DNA from: Amycolatopsis sp. WQ 127309
GTDB taxonomy: Bacteria; Actinomycetota; Actinomycetes; Mycobacteriales; Pseudonocardiaceae
Length of the DNA stretch: 64,000 nt
Direction of reading: 5' to 3'
Assembly (NCBI RefSeq): GCF_023023025.1
Contig: NZ_CP095481.1
Span: 4,650,001-4,714,000, forward strand
The notes under the pieces are model-generated. The model saw only the letters and a list, made by a program, of their open reading frames with translations, did no database searches and was not told the DNA's origin. Shown here in pieces: positions 8,748 through 16,984 of this stretch; positions within the stretch are counted from its first letter, which is position 1; each line of letters begins with the position of its first letter. A program made the translations under genes and the position numbers.

Positions 8748-9386
8748 TCAGGAGACGGTGATGCTCGGGCTGAACGCGAGGTTCTGCGCCGGGCTCGTCA
8801 CCTTCAGGGTGCAGTTCATCGTCCACGGCGACCAGGTGTTGGTCGACTTCTTGTGGAACTCCAGGTTCGCCGTCAGGCCGCTCGTGAGCGACAGGGTGGC
8901 GGAACCCGCGGCGGCCGGGGCGGTCCAGTTCGGGATGCTGGACGTCGCGACCTGCGAGATGTTCACCGTGATCCCCCCGCCGGTCGGGTAGATCACCTGC
9001 GGGATGTTCAGCCCGCTGGCCGACCCGGACGACAGCGTCCCCGAGGACGCGGTGACCGGGACGGTCGCCGTGCCGCGGATGCCGTCGTAACCGACCGCGG
9101 TGAGCAGCGAGTGCACGGTCGCGCTGATGGCGGCGGTGCCACCCACGGCGGTGGGGGTGATGGTGGTGCCGTGCACGACGACGTCGGGCGCGTTGAGCTG
9201 CGCCTTGATCGCGACCGGCTGCGGCGAGATACCGGGGAAGGTGCAGTTGTAGGTGAGCCCCGCCGCGCCGCCGGCGGCGTAGGTGATCGTCGCGGCCGAC
9301 GCGACGCCGGCCGTCAGCACCGCGATGGCGCCGATGGCGGTCGCGGTGGTGGCGATACCGGCGGACAGCCTGCTGAGTCGGGACAT
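8748..9386 (-). CDS. Secreted protein of unknown function, paralogue of 6661-7227
   Basis: 212 residues; ATG at 9386 with strong AAAGGAGA upstream. Signal peptide cleaved near GVASAA. The mature protein shares LTYNCTFPGISPQP, LLTAVGYDGIRG, LEFHKKSTNTWSPW and NCTLKVTSPAQNLAFSPS with 6661-7227, so the two are recent duplicates flanking the larger secreted gene. Beta-rich, two conserved cysteines, no catalytic motif. A hairpin after its stop suggests its transcript ends before the next gene. Confidence 0.9.
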   Translation of the reverse strand: MSRLSRLSAGIATTATAIGAIAVLTAGVASAATITYAAGGAAGLTYNCTFPGISPQPVAIKAQLNAPDVVVHGTTITPTAVGGTAAISATVHSLLTAVGYDGIRGTATVPVTASSGTLSSGSASGLNIPQVIYPTGGGITVNISQVATSSIPNWTAPAAAGSATLSLTSGLTANLEFHKKSTNTWSPWTMNCTLKVTSPAQNLAFSPSITVS

Positions 9387-9759
9387 GGCTTCATCTCCTT
9401 TGATTCAGTTCAGTCTCGGCTTTGGCTGATCGATTTCTCGCCGCCGTGCCCCCATCGCGTTCACCCGACCCCATTGCCCCGGGTGGCGGGACGCGATTCA
9501 CCGGCGTGCGAGGTGGAGGTCCATCTGCCGAAATCGAGGCTACTCGCCAGTTCAGTACGGAACAAGACTTCGTCCTTGCGTGGGTGAGAGCCCGTGCGGG
9601 TGTATCGATTTCTTGTGTCCCGCCGCGTAGGCTCGGTCGCGGATTTGGCGGATTGTGACAAAGTGCGGTCACGGCGGCGAACCGCTGTGCCGAACGGTCT
9701 ACCATTTGTGATCTTGCCGAGGCAATCCCGGATAACGAAACCGGAGAAATGAGGCTACC
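9387..9759. other. Divergent promoter region, no gene
   Basis: 373 bases between two divergently transcribed secreted-protein genes. It is noticeably richer in A and T than the surroundings. Short frames here lack a ribosome site and GC-rich third positions. No clear operator dyad was found. Confidence 0.5.
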
Positions 9760-10698
9760 GTGCCCGGTACTTCCCGTTGTGGACGGCTATCGCTCGGCGG
9801 AGCCGTATTCACGGTGTCCGCGGTTATGGCGGCGTCGCTGTGCGCGCTGCCCGCGAACGCGGCCACCGTGGGCGGCGTGCTCGCCTGGGGCAAGCCGGAC
9901 TACGACGTCACGATCCCGCCGCCGGACGCGCTGACCGGGGTCACCGCGGTGTCGGCGGGCAGCACGACCGCGCTGGCGCTGAAGGGCGGCGCGGTCCTCG
10001 CGTGGGGCGCGAACAACTGGGGCGCCAACCAGATCCCCGCGGCGGCGACGTCCGGGGTCAGCCAGATCGCGTCCGGCTGGGGGCACGAACTGGCCCTCAA
10101 GAGCGGCAAGGTCCTGGCCTGGGGGAACAACTGGTACGGCCAGACCACCCTGCCCGCGTCGGTGAGCAGCGGCGTCATCGCGATCTCGACGTCCAACATG
10201 CACAGCCTGGCCCTCAAGCAGGGCGGGCTGGTGGTGAGCTGGGGGACGCGGACCGACGTGCCGGCCGCCGCGCAGACGGGCGTCACCGCGATTTCCGCCG
10301 GGGGCGACCACAACCTGGCCATCAAGAACGGCGGGGTGCTGGCCTGGGGGAGCAACACCTACGGCCAGACGACGGTGCCGGCCGGGCTCACGTCCGGCGT
10401 CACGGCGGTGTCCGCCGGGTTCAACCACAGCCTGGCGCTCAAGGGCGGCCGCGTCTACGCGTGGGGCCGCGACAGCCTGCACCAGACCGAGGTGCCGCCG
10501 GAAGCCCAGTCGGGCGTCGTGGGCGTCGACGCCGGGTTCAACCACAACGTCGCCTACAAAGCCGACGGAACGGTGGTGAGCTGGGGGTCCAACGTCGTCG
10601 GCGAGTCGACGTTCATCTGGTGCGGCCCGGTTTTCGGCGTGTCCGCCGGGGACAACGACAGCTTCGCGCTCAAGGAAGACCCGACCGCGGCCTGCTGA
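9760..10698 (+). CDS. Secreted RCC1-like seven-bladed beta-propeller protein
   Basis: 312 residues; GTG start with GAGG upstream, signal peptide ending LCALPANA. The mature protein is seven repeats of about 37 residues with the pattern GVLAWG..NYGQTTVP...SGVTAVSAG..HSLALK, enough for one closed RCC1-type propeller and nothing more. Such propellers mediate protein binding; exported bacterial versions are poorly characterised. It has no wall anchor. It lies convergent with 10742-11386 and divergent from the paralogous secreted proteins, all beside the mce operon. Confidence 0.93.
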   Translation: MPGTSRCGRLSLGGAVFTVSAVMAASLCALPANAATVGGVLAWGKPDYDVTIPPPDALTGVTAVSAGSTTALALKGGAVLAWGANNWGANQIPAAATSGVSQIASGWGHELALKSGKVLAWGNNWYGQTTLPASVSSGVIAISTSNMHSLALKQGGLVVSWGTRTDVPAAAQTGVTAISAGGDHNLAIKNGGVLAWGSNTYGQTTVPAGLTSGVTAVSAGFNHSLALKGGRVYAWGRDSLHQTEVPPEAQSGVVGVDAGFNHNVAYKADGTVVSWGSNVVGESTFIWCGPVFGVSAGDNDSFALKEDPTAAC

Positions 10699-10702
10699 AC
10701 CA

Positions 10703-10734
10703 GCGGGTGGCGGGCCCGGAAGCCCGCCACCCGC
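10703..10734. terminator. Bidirectional terminator
   Basis: GCGGGTGGCGGGC (10703-10715) pairs perfectly with GCCCGCCACCCGC (10722-10734) around a 6-nt loop, between convergent genes. Confidence 0.85.
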
Positions 10735-10741
10735 GGCCGGA

Positions 10742-11386
10742 TCAGGTGGCGTCGTTGGCGAGGTCGAGCGAAATCGTGTTGCCCGGCCCGGAAATCAGCG
10801 CGCCGAGCGCGATGTCGGCGATGAAGCAGTTGTTGAACTCGGGGATCGTGTAGGTGCCCTTGACGGTGATCGCGGGCGCCGTGATGTCGATGTCCTGCGC
10901 GCTCAGCGTCAGGTCGAGCGGGGTCTTCGTCTTGCAGCTGCCCGGCACGGTCGGCAGCGGGATGATCGGCACGATCGGGCCGGCCCAGATGTCGTAGATC
11001 TCCATGCTGGCCTTGGCCTTGGTGACGAGGTTGCCGTCGGCGATCGTGCCGGTGGCCGGGCCGAGCGGCGTGACCTTCACCTTCGCCTTGATCCGGAAGA
11101 TCCCGGACAGCAGTGAGATGTCGGCCTGCGCCGGCGGCAGGGTCAGGTCGGCGCTGAGGCCGACCGAGCCGGTCTGGTCGTCGATCAGCAGGTTGCCCTT
11201 GAGGCTGCCCGGGCCGAGCTTCAAGGCGCTGCCGGTCTTCTTGACCGTGGTGGAGCCGGTGACCTTGTAGGACACCGGGATGGGAATGACGTCGGCCGAC
11301 GCGGGTGTCACGGCGACCCCGGTCAGCACGACGGCCGCCGCCGACGTGAGCACAGCCAGTCTCTTCAGCTGCGTTGCCACGGACAT
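10742..11386 (-). CDS. Secreted protein of unknown function next to mce operon
   Basis: 214 residues; ATG at 11386 with AGGGAG upstream. Signal peptide MSVATQLKRLAVLTSAAAVV, cleaved near PASA. The mature part is beta-rich with alternating hydrophobic residues; STTVKKTGSALKLGPGSLKG and LLIDDQTGSVGLSADLTLP resemble the second domain of the protein at 7239-8666. Two cysteines (PGSCKTKT and NNCF). No enzyme motif. It follows the mce operon in the same direction but a strong hairpin (11414-11439) separates them, so it probably has its own promoter. Confidence 0.9.
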   Translation of the reverse strand: MSVATQLKRLAVLTSAAAVVLTGVAVTPASADVIPIPVSYKVTGSTTVKKTGSALKLGPGSLKGNLLIDDQTGSVGLSADLTLPPAQADISLLSGIFRIKAKVKVTPLGPATGTIADGNLVTKAKASMEIYDIWAGPIVPIIPLPTVPGSCKTKTPLDLTLSAQDIDITAPAITVKGTYTIPEFNNCFIADIALGALISGPGNTISLDLANDAT

Positions 11387-11413
11387 AGTTGTTCTCCCTT
11401 GCGATTTTCCCGG

Positions 11414-11439
11414 CCGGTTCCGGACGCTTCCGGAACCGG
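11414..11439 (-). terminator. Terminator of the mce operon
   Basis: CCGGTTCCGGA (11414-11424) and TCCGGAACCGG (11429-11439) form a perfect 11-bp stem with a 4-nt loop, 28 nt past the last mce-operon stop. Confidence 0.8.
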
Positions 11440-11466
11440 TGAAGTGCGCTATTCGGTGGAACGGAC

Positions 11467-12192
11467 TCAGCGCGGTTCGAGTTCGGTGACGACCCAGCCG
11501 TCGCCGGTGTGTTCCGCGGTCACGGAAAGCTGGGCCGCGGCACTGTCGGTCGCATTGTTGTCGGCCCGTACGGCTGATTGGTCGAGAAAGACGAGTAACC
11601 GCGCGTGACCATTCCGGAGATCCTGCACGGCGATCGCCGAAACACGCGAAGTGAGCACGAGTTTCTGCTGGGGCGCTTTCTCGCGAACCTGTGCGAAGAG
11701 CTTGTCGTAGGAATTCTTCGCGGCACCGCGCAGCACGGCCGCGGCGGCCTTCTCGGTGACGTCGGTCTTGTCGTAGGAATAGGAGAAGATCCGGTTCATG
11801 GCGAGCGTGACGGCCGAGGTGACGTCGGCGGTGGCGCCGACGTCGGTGAGGGCGAGGTTGCCGGCGGCCGGGTTCCCCGATGCGGACCGCGCTTCGAGGG
11901 TGAACCAGACGCCGGCCCCGGTCAGCAGGAGAGCGGCGGCCAGCAGGAGCGCGGGCAGCCGCAGCCAGGCCGGCCGCCGGGTCGAAGCGGCACTTTCACG
12001 TGAAAGTGCCGCTTCGGTGGAGTCCGCTTCGTCCGCATCAGCTGCCTCGGGGACGACGTCGGGCTCGTCGGTCTCGGTCTCGGTCTCGGTCTCGACGGCG
12101 ACAGCGTCGGTAGCGGTGTCGGGCTCGGGCTCGGCGACGAGGTCGCGCTCGTCGGCTTCCTCGATCGCCGTGATCTCTTCCGTCCGGCTCAT
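11467..12192 (-). CDS. Mce-associated membrane protein, second
   Basis: 241 residues; ATG at 12192 overlaps the upstream stop by one base (TGATG). The first 85 residues are acidic and disordered (runs of ET and DE), then an arginine cluster and one transmembrane helix (LRLPALLLAAALLLTGAGVW), then a conserved extracytoplasmic domain with FSYSYDKTDVTEKAAAAVLRG, the signature of Mas proteins that accompany Mce complexes. It is the last gene of the operon. A 34-bp perfect palindrome (11983-12016) lies in frame in the disordered region. Confidence 0.92.
   Translation of the reverse strand: MSRTEEITAIEEADERDLVAEPEPDTATDAVAVETETETETDEPDVVPEAADADEADSTEAALSRESAASTRRPAWLRLPALLLAAALLLTGAGVWFTLEARSASGNPAAGNLALTDVGATADVTSAVTLAMNRIFSYSYDKTDVTEKAAAAVLRGAAKNSYDKLFAQVREKAPQQKLVLTSRVSAIAVQDLRNGHARLLVFLDQSAVRADNNATDSAAAQLSVTAEHTGDGWVVTELEPR
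11983..12016. repeat. 34-bp perfect palindrome inside a coding sequence
   Basis: The two 17-nt halves around the central CACGTG are exact reverse complements; the outer part is CGAAGCGGCACTTTCAC and its complement. It encodes an Ala/Ser/Glu stretch in the disordered N-terminus of the Mce-associated protein. The CACTTTC/GAAAGTG core is the same as in the intergenic stem-loop at 60541-60560, so it looks like an intergenic palindromic element inserted in frame. Confidence 0.85.
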
Positions 12193-12683
12193 CACGCACC
12201 CACCGGCAGCTGGTCGAGCGCGCTCAGCTTCCAGCCGTCCGGCGTGCGCGTCAGCGCCGCCGCGAACCGGTTGCGCTTGACCGCCGGGGCCGTTCCCTGC
12301 TTCGCCATCGTGATCTCCACCGAGGCCAGGAGCTTCGCTGTGCCCGCGTGCTCGTCCAGCTCGCTCAACGCCGCGTCCAGGACGCGGCCCGTCGCCACCG
12401 TGGCGTTCGCCGCGAGGGTCTTCTTCGTCGTGTCGTCCGTGTGGGCCAGCTGGTCGTGCAGCGGGCCCGTCGACGCCGCCAGCCAGCGGCCGAGACCGCC
12501 GTCGACGTCGTGGTAGTCCAGGCTGCTCAGCTCCGTCACCAGCGTCCGGCCGCTGGAGAGGGCGTCGTCGCGGGCGGCGCCGTAGGTCAGGGCCGGGTCG
12601 TTCGACGCCGAGTACCACGCGTAGCCCGACGCGCCCGCGAACACCGCGGCCGCCGCCACCAGCACCAGGGGCAGGTACTTCAC
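12192..12683 (-). CDS. Mce-associated membrane protein, first
   Basis: 163 residues; GTG at 12683 overlaps the mceF stop by 4 nt. One N-terminal transmembrane helix (KYLPLVLVAAAAVFAGASG) anchors an extracytoplasmic domain of about 135 residues, beginning GAARDDALSSGRTLVTELSSLDY and ending in a steroid-isomerase-like pattern (RNRFAAALTRTPDGWKLSAL). Mas proteins are thought to stabilise the Mce complex in the periplasm. The start was set by coupling; the longer open frame upstream belongs to mceF in another phase. Confidence 0.9.
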   Translation of the reverse strand: MKYLPLVLVAAAAVFAGASGYAWYSASNDPALTYGAARDDALSSGRTLVTELSSLDYHDVDGGLGRWLAASTGPLHDQLAHTDDTTKKTLAANATVATGRVLDAALSELDEHAGTAKLLASVEITMAKQGTAPAVKRNRFAAALTRTPDGWKLSALDQLPVGA

Positions 12684-13888
12684 CGCAGCCACAGCATCTC
12701 CTCGAGGCTCGTCGACGTCGCCTGGGTGCCGAACCCGAGCGGGCCGGTCAGCCCGCCCGGCACGGCCGGGGCCGGCACGGCCGGGTGCGGCGCGTTCTGC
12801 GTGCCGCGCACCGAACTCTCGTTCCCGTAGGGCAGCGTGCACGCCGCGTCGGTCCGGAACGGCAGCGGCGAGACGTCGGTGCTCGCCCGGTGCGGGGTGT
12901 CCTCGTAGCCCTGCCGGCACGGCGGCGGGTTGTCGAAGTTCAGCACCAGCCCCATCCGCAGCGCGGTGCCCCGGTCGTTCAGCGCCGAGCCGACGGCCGC
13001 GACGGCCTTGGGCGTGTTGACCAGGAACTGCTGCTCGGCGTCGGTGCGGGTGGCGAACACCCGGGACGTCGTCAGCAGGTTGGCCAGCAGGATCGGCAGG
13101 CCCGGGTCGTTCTCCTTCAAGAGGCTCGAAAGTTCCGACGCCGCGGGTGGCGCGGTCGCGATCAGCCGCCGAAGGTCGCCGTCGGAGTTCGCCAGCTGCT
13201 GGGCGAACACCTTGGCGTTGCTGCTGAACGAGCGCCACTCGGCCGCGGAGTCGACCTGGGTGCGCAGCACGGTCGCGCCGTCGCCGATCAGCTTCGACGT
13301 CTGCGGCAGGTGCGTGCTCGCTTCCTGGGTGAACGTCGTCGCCGAGTCCATCAGCGTCTGCAGGTCCGGGCCGGCGCCGCGCAGGGCGTCGTCGAGCTCG
13401 TTCACCACCGTGCGCAGGTCCTGCGTCGGCACGGACGCGGTGAAGGAGTCCAGGTCCGTCAGCAGGTTGTTCACCGGCAGCGGCAGCGTCGTCGACTCGC
13501 GCCGGATCACCGAGCCCTGGGCCAGGTACGGCCGGTCGGCCGTGCGCGGCTGCAGGTCGACGTACTGCTCGCCGACCGCGGACCGGTTCGCCACCACGGC
13601 CTGGGAGTTCTCCGGGATCGGCGGGGCGCCGTCGTCGATGAGCAGGTCGGCCTCGGTGCCGGTGGTGGTGAGCCGCAGCTCGCCGACCCGGCCGACGGCG
13701 ACGCCGCGGTAGGTCACCTCGCCGTTGGTGAACAGGCCGCCGCCTTCGGCCAGCTCCAGCTTGACCGTGTAGCTGCCGGAGCCGAACAACCGGCCGAGAC
13801 CCGCGTAGTTCGCGCCCACGAACGCCGTCGTGGCCAGGGCGATGATGACGAACAGGACCACCTGGATCCGCACTCTGCGCGTCAGCAT
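12680..13888 (-). CDS. mceF: Mce family protein, MceF position
   Basis: 402 residues; ATG 13888 overlaps the mceE stop by one base. An N-terminal transmembrane helix (VVLFVIIALATTAFVGANY) is followed by the MCE domain (SYTVKLELAEGGGLFTNGEVTYRGVAVGRVGEL) and a long helical region, then a Pro-rich tail without further domains. Mce proteins form a hexameric needle that carries lipids or sterols across the periplasm to the YrbE permease. It is the sixth mce gene, in the standard order. Confidence 0.95.
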   Translation of the reverse strand: MLTRRVRIQVVLFVIIALATTAFVGANYAGLGRLFGSGSYTVKLELAEGGGLFTNGEVTYRGVAVGRVGELRLTTTGTEADLLIDDGAPPIPENSQAVVANRSAVGEQYVDLQPRTADRPYLAQGSVIRRESTTLPLPVNNLLTDLDSFTASVPTQDLRTVVNELDDALRGAGPDLQTLMDSATTFTQEASTHLPQTSKLIGDGATVLRTQVDSAAEWRSFSSNAKVFAQQLANSDGDLRRLIATAPPAASELSSLLKENDPGLPILLANLLTTSRVFATRTDAEQQFLVNTPKAVAAVGSALNDRGTALRMGLVLNFDNPPPCRQGYEDTPHRASTDVSPLPFRTDAACTLPYGNESSVRGTQNAPHPAVPAPAVPGGLTGPLGFGTQATSTSLEEMLWLR

Positions 13889-14967
13889 CAGCGGCCTCCG
13901 GAGACGCGGGCTTCGCCGCTCGGCAGCGGGAGCGTCGGCAGGCCGGGCGGGACGCCCTGGCCGGGCGGCGGCAGCGGCACGCCGGCCGCCGGGATCATCG
14001 ACGTGTAGACGTTGATGTAGTCGCCCTTCACCGCGGGGAGCACCGAGTCGGGGAACGGGAACGTCGGCAGCATCTGCAGCGACTGCGGCAGGTCGTCCCC
14101 GGCCTTGGCCAGCTGCTGCAGGATCGGCGCGAGCGAGCGCAGGTCGGCGACCAGGTCGTCGCGGCTGCGGTCGACGACGTCGGTGGCCACCGTCGAGAGC
14201 CGGTCGAGCGACTGCAGCATCGAGACGAGCTGCGTGCGCTGCTCGGTCAGCGACTGCAGGCCGGGCGTCAGGTCGGTCAGCGCGCCGGAAACCTGCTCGT
14301 GCCGGTTCGCCAGCGTCGCCGACAGGCGGTTGAGGCCGTCGAGCGCCTCGGTGATGTCGGAGCGGTGCGCGTCCAGGTCGGTCATCAGGCTGTCGACCCC
14401 GCCCAGGAACGAGCGGATCTGCTCCTCGTTGCCGTCCATCACCTTCGACAGCTCGCGGTTGATCGTCTGCAGCTGCCCGATCCCGCCCCCGTTGAGCAGC
14501 AGGGACAACGCGCCGAAGATCTCTTCGAACTCGGGGTTGCGGTTGGTGCGGTCCAGGGTGATCGTGGCGCCGTTCGCGAGCCGCGGGCCACTCTGCGCGG
14601 CCGTGGTGTCGTCCGGTGGCGCCAGCTCGACGAACTTCTCGCCCAGCAGGCTGGACTGGCGCAGCCGCGCGACGGCGTTGGCGGGCAGCACGACGTCGCC
14701 GTTGACCTCGAGCACGGTCTCGGCCGTCCAGCCGTCGGTGCCGAGCCGGATCTCCCGGACGCGCCCGACCGGGACGTCGCCCACCTTCACCGCGGCCTGC
14801 GGCACGAGGTCGAGGACGTCGGCGAACTGCACGGTCACGTCGTACGGGTGGGCGCCGACGTCGGCGCCACCGGGCAGCGGCAGGTCGTAGACGCCCTTGA
14901 ATTCACCCGACGAGCAGCCGGTGAGCAGGAGGCAGCCGACGGCCGCGGCGGCGAGGGCCCGCTTCAT
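13888..14967 (-). CDS. mceE: Mce family lipoprotein, MceE position
   Basis: 359 residues; ATG 14967 overlaps the mceD stop by 4 nt. A lipoprotein signal ends in LLTGC, with Cys18 as the lipidated residue, as expected for the MceE subunit of actinobacterial Mce complexes. The MCE domain follows (YDVTVQFADVLDLVPQAAVKVGDVPVGRV), then helical repeats and a Pro-rich end. The lipid anchor probably fixes one needle subunit to the outer face of the membrane. Confidence 0.95.
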   Translation of the reverse strand: MKRALAAAAVGCLLLTGCSSGEFKGVYDLPLPGGADVGAHPYDVTVQFADVLDLVPQAAVKVGDVPVGRVREIRLGTDGWTAETVLEVNGDVVLPANAVARLRQSSLLGEKFVELAPPDDTTAAQSGPRLANGATITLDRTNRNPEFEEIFGALSLLLNGGGIGQLQTINRELSKVMDGNEEQIRSFLGGVDSLMTDLDAHRSDITEALDGLNRLSATLANRHEQVSGALTDLTPGLQSLTEQRTQLVSMLQSLDRLSTVATDVVDRSRDDLVADLRSLAPILQQLAKAGDDLPQSLQMLPTFPFPDSVLPAVKGDYINVYTSMIPAAGVPLPPPGQGVPPGLPTLPLPSGEARVSGGR

Positions 14968-15995
14968 CGTCCGCCCCCGTTGGTGTAGACGTCGCCGGTG
15001 ACCGGCAGCGGAAGTTCCTGGTAGTAGTCGAGGTTCGCCCGGCCGAGCAGCCGTCCGGTGTCCGGGTCGACCGCGTTGAGCACGTTCGTCACGGCCAGCG
15101 GGACGGCGTCGAGCGTGCCGGCCAGCGAGGCGCGCTGCTCGACGAGCGTCTGCGTCGTCGTCACCAGGTTGTCCACGTTGGCCTTGAGCGCGCCCCGGTT
15201 GTCGCGGATGAACCCCTGGATGTCGCCGAGCGCGCGGCCCAGGCCGTCGAGGGCGTGGGCCAGCTCGCCGCTGTTGGCGGCCAGCGTGCCCGACACCTGC
15301 GAGAGCTGCTGGTTGACGCTGCTGACCTGCTGGTCGTTGGTCGAGAGCATGGTCGTGAACTGCTGGAGCTCGTCGACGGTGCCGAACAGGTCGCCCGAGT
15401 TGCCGGCCAGCGTGCGGGCCAGCTGGGCGAAGTTCTTGACGCTGTCGTTGAACGCCTGGCCGTTGCCCTGCAGGTTCGCCGCGCCGGTCTTCAGCAGGTC
15501 CGACAGCGCGCCCTGGGAGTTCGCGCCGTTCGGGCCGAGGGCCTTGGTGAGCGAGTCGAGGCTGGCGTAGAGCTGGTCGAGCTCCACCGGCGTCGCCGTG
15601 CGCTGCACCGGGATCGACGCGCCGTCCGGCAGCCGCGGCCCGCCGCGGGCCGGCTTGGCGAACTGGACGTAGCGGTCGGCGACGACACTGGGCGCGATCA
15701 CCAGGACCGTCGTGTCCTGGGCGACGCCGACCGAGCCGTCGACGCTCATGTCGACCTGCACCTGCTCGCCGCGCGGGGTGACCTTGTCGACCTCGCCGAT
15801 CCGGACGCCGAGCACGCGGACGTCGGAGCCGGGGTAGACGCCGACCGCGCGGGAGAAGAACGCCGTGACGTGGTGCTGGCCGCTGCCGGCGAACACCCAC
15901 CACAACGCGGCCGTCACGACGAGCGCGAGCAGCAGGGCGGCGGCGATGAACCGGCTGGTCAGGACCCCGGCCCTGGTGGTGGTCAGCGCGCTCAC
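14964..15995 (-). CDS. mceD: Mce family protein, MceD position
   Basis: 343 residues; GTG 15995 overlaps the mceC stop by 4 nt. Transmembrane helix (FIAAALLLALVVTAALWWVF), MCE domain (HHVTAFFSRAVGVYPGSDVRVLGVRIGEV), then an extended coiled region (QVSSVNQQLSQVSGTLAANS and similar heptads) that would form the helical barrel of the Mce needle. Part of the lipid-import complex. Confidence 0.95.
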   Translation of the reverse strand: MSALTTTRAGVLTSRFIAAALLLALVVTAALWWVFAGSGQHHVTAFFSRAVGVYPGSDVRVLGVRIGEVDKVTPRGEQVQVDMSVDGSVGVAQDTTVLVIAPSVVADRYVQFAKPARGGPRLPDGASIPVQRTATPVELDQLYASLDSLTKALGPNGANSQGALSDLLKTGAANLQGNGQAFNDSVKNFAQLARTLAGNSGDLFGTVDELQQFTTMLSTNDQQVSSVNQQLSQVSGTLAANSGELAHALDGLGRALGDIQGFIRDNRGALKANVDNLVTTTQTLVEQRASLAGTLDAVPLAVTNVLNAVDPDTGRLLGRANLDYYQELPLPVTGDVYTNGGGR

Positions 15996-16984
15996 TTGGT
16001 CCCTCCCGGGTTCTTCGGCGGGACGCACGGGTCGTGGTTCTCGGGCAGCAGGCCGCAGAGGTAGGCGTCGATCCAGTGGCCGTTGCCGGTCGTGTTGGTG
16101 ACGACGCGGAAGTACGGCCCGGCCAGCTGCAGGCCCTTGGTCAGGTTGTCGTTCTGCCGCTTGAGCAGGTCCGTCACCTGGTTGAGCGCCTGCAGCGCGG
16201 GCTTGAGCTGCGCGGTGTTGTCCTGCACCAGCCCGCTGAGCTGGTCGGCGAGCCGGGCCGAGCCGGTGAGCAGGTCGTGGATCGCGTCGCGGCGCCGGTT
16301 CAGCTCGGTGAGCAGCAGGTTGCCGTCGTCGATCAGCTTCTCGAAGTCGTCGTTCGAGTTCGCCAGCGTCGTGGTCAGCGTCCGGGCGTTGGCCAGCAGC
16401 TCGGAGATCTGGCTGTCGCGGCTCGACACCGTCTTCGACAGCTGGGACAGCCCGTCGAGCGCGCTGCGGACGTGCTCGGGGGAGTTGCGGAAGGTGTCCG
16501 ACAACGTCGTGAAGCTGTCCGCGAGCTGCTTGGTGTCGATCGAGCCGACGGTGTTCGCGAGCCCGTTGAAGGCATCGGTGACGTCGTAGGGCGTGACGGT
16601 CCGGGTGCGCGGGATCGCCTGGTCCGGGTTCTGCACGGCGTCGCCGCTCGGGTCCAGCGCGAGGAACTTGCGGCCCAGCAACGTCTTGATCTTGATCTGG
16701 ACGGACGTGCGGTCGCCGACCCAGGCGTCCTTGACCCGGAACGACACGAGCACGTGGTCGTCGGCCAGCGCGACGTCGCGCACCTCGCCGACCTTGATGC
16801 CGGCGATCCGGACCTCGTCGTCGGCCTGCAGGCCGGCCGCCTCGGAGAACTCGGCCTCGTACGTCGTGCCGCCGCCGACGATCGGCAGGTTGTCGTAGTT
16901 GAACGTGACGGTGAGCAGCGCGGCCAGCGCGACGCTGCCGAGCACACCGAGGACGAGCGGGTTGCGCTCCTTGAAGGACTTCAC
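15992..16984 (-). CDS. mceC: Mce family protein, MceC position
   Basis: 330 residues; GTG 16984 overlaps the mceB stop by 4 nt. N-terminal transmembrane helix (PLVLGVLGSVALAALLTVTF), MCE domain (YEAEFSEAAGLQADDEVRIAGIKVGEVRDV), then the long helical domain with paired cysteines near the C-terminus (YLCGLLPENHDPCVPP), conserved in this subunit class. Confidence 0.95.
   Translation of the reverse strand: MKSFKERNPLVLGVLGSVALAALLTVTFNYDNLPIVGGGTTYEAEFSEAAGLQADDEVRIAGIKVGEVRDVALADDHVLVSFRVKDAWVGDRTSVQIKIKTLLGRKFLALDPSGDAVQNPDQAIPRTRTVTPYDVTDAFNGLANTVGSIDTKQLADSFTTLSDTFRNSPEHVRSALDGLSQLSKTVSSRDSQISELLANARTLTTTLANSNDDFEKLIDDGNLLLTELNRRRDAIHDLLTGSARLADQLSGLVQDNTAQLKPALQALNQVTDLLKRQNDNLTKGLQLAGPYFRVVTNTTGNGHWIDAYLCGLLPENHDPCVPPKNPGGTK

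Noticed and set aside
9422..9658. A 78-codon plus-strand frame in the divergent promoter region
   Set aside because: No ribosome site and no codon bias; sits in an A/T-richer regulatory gap.
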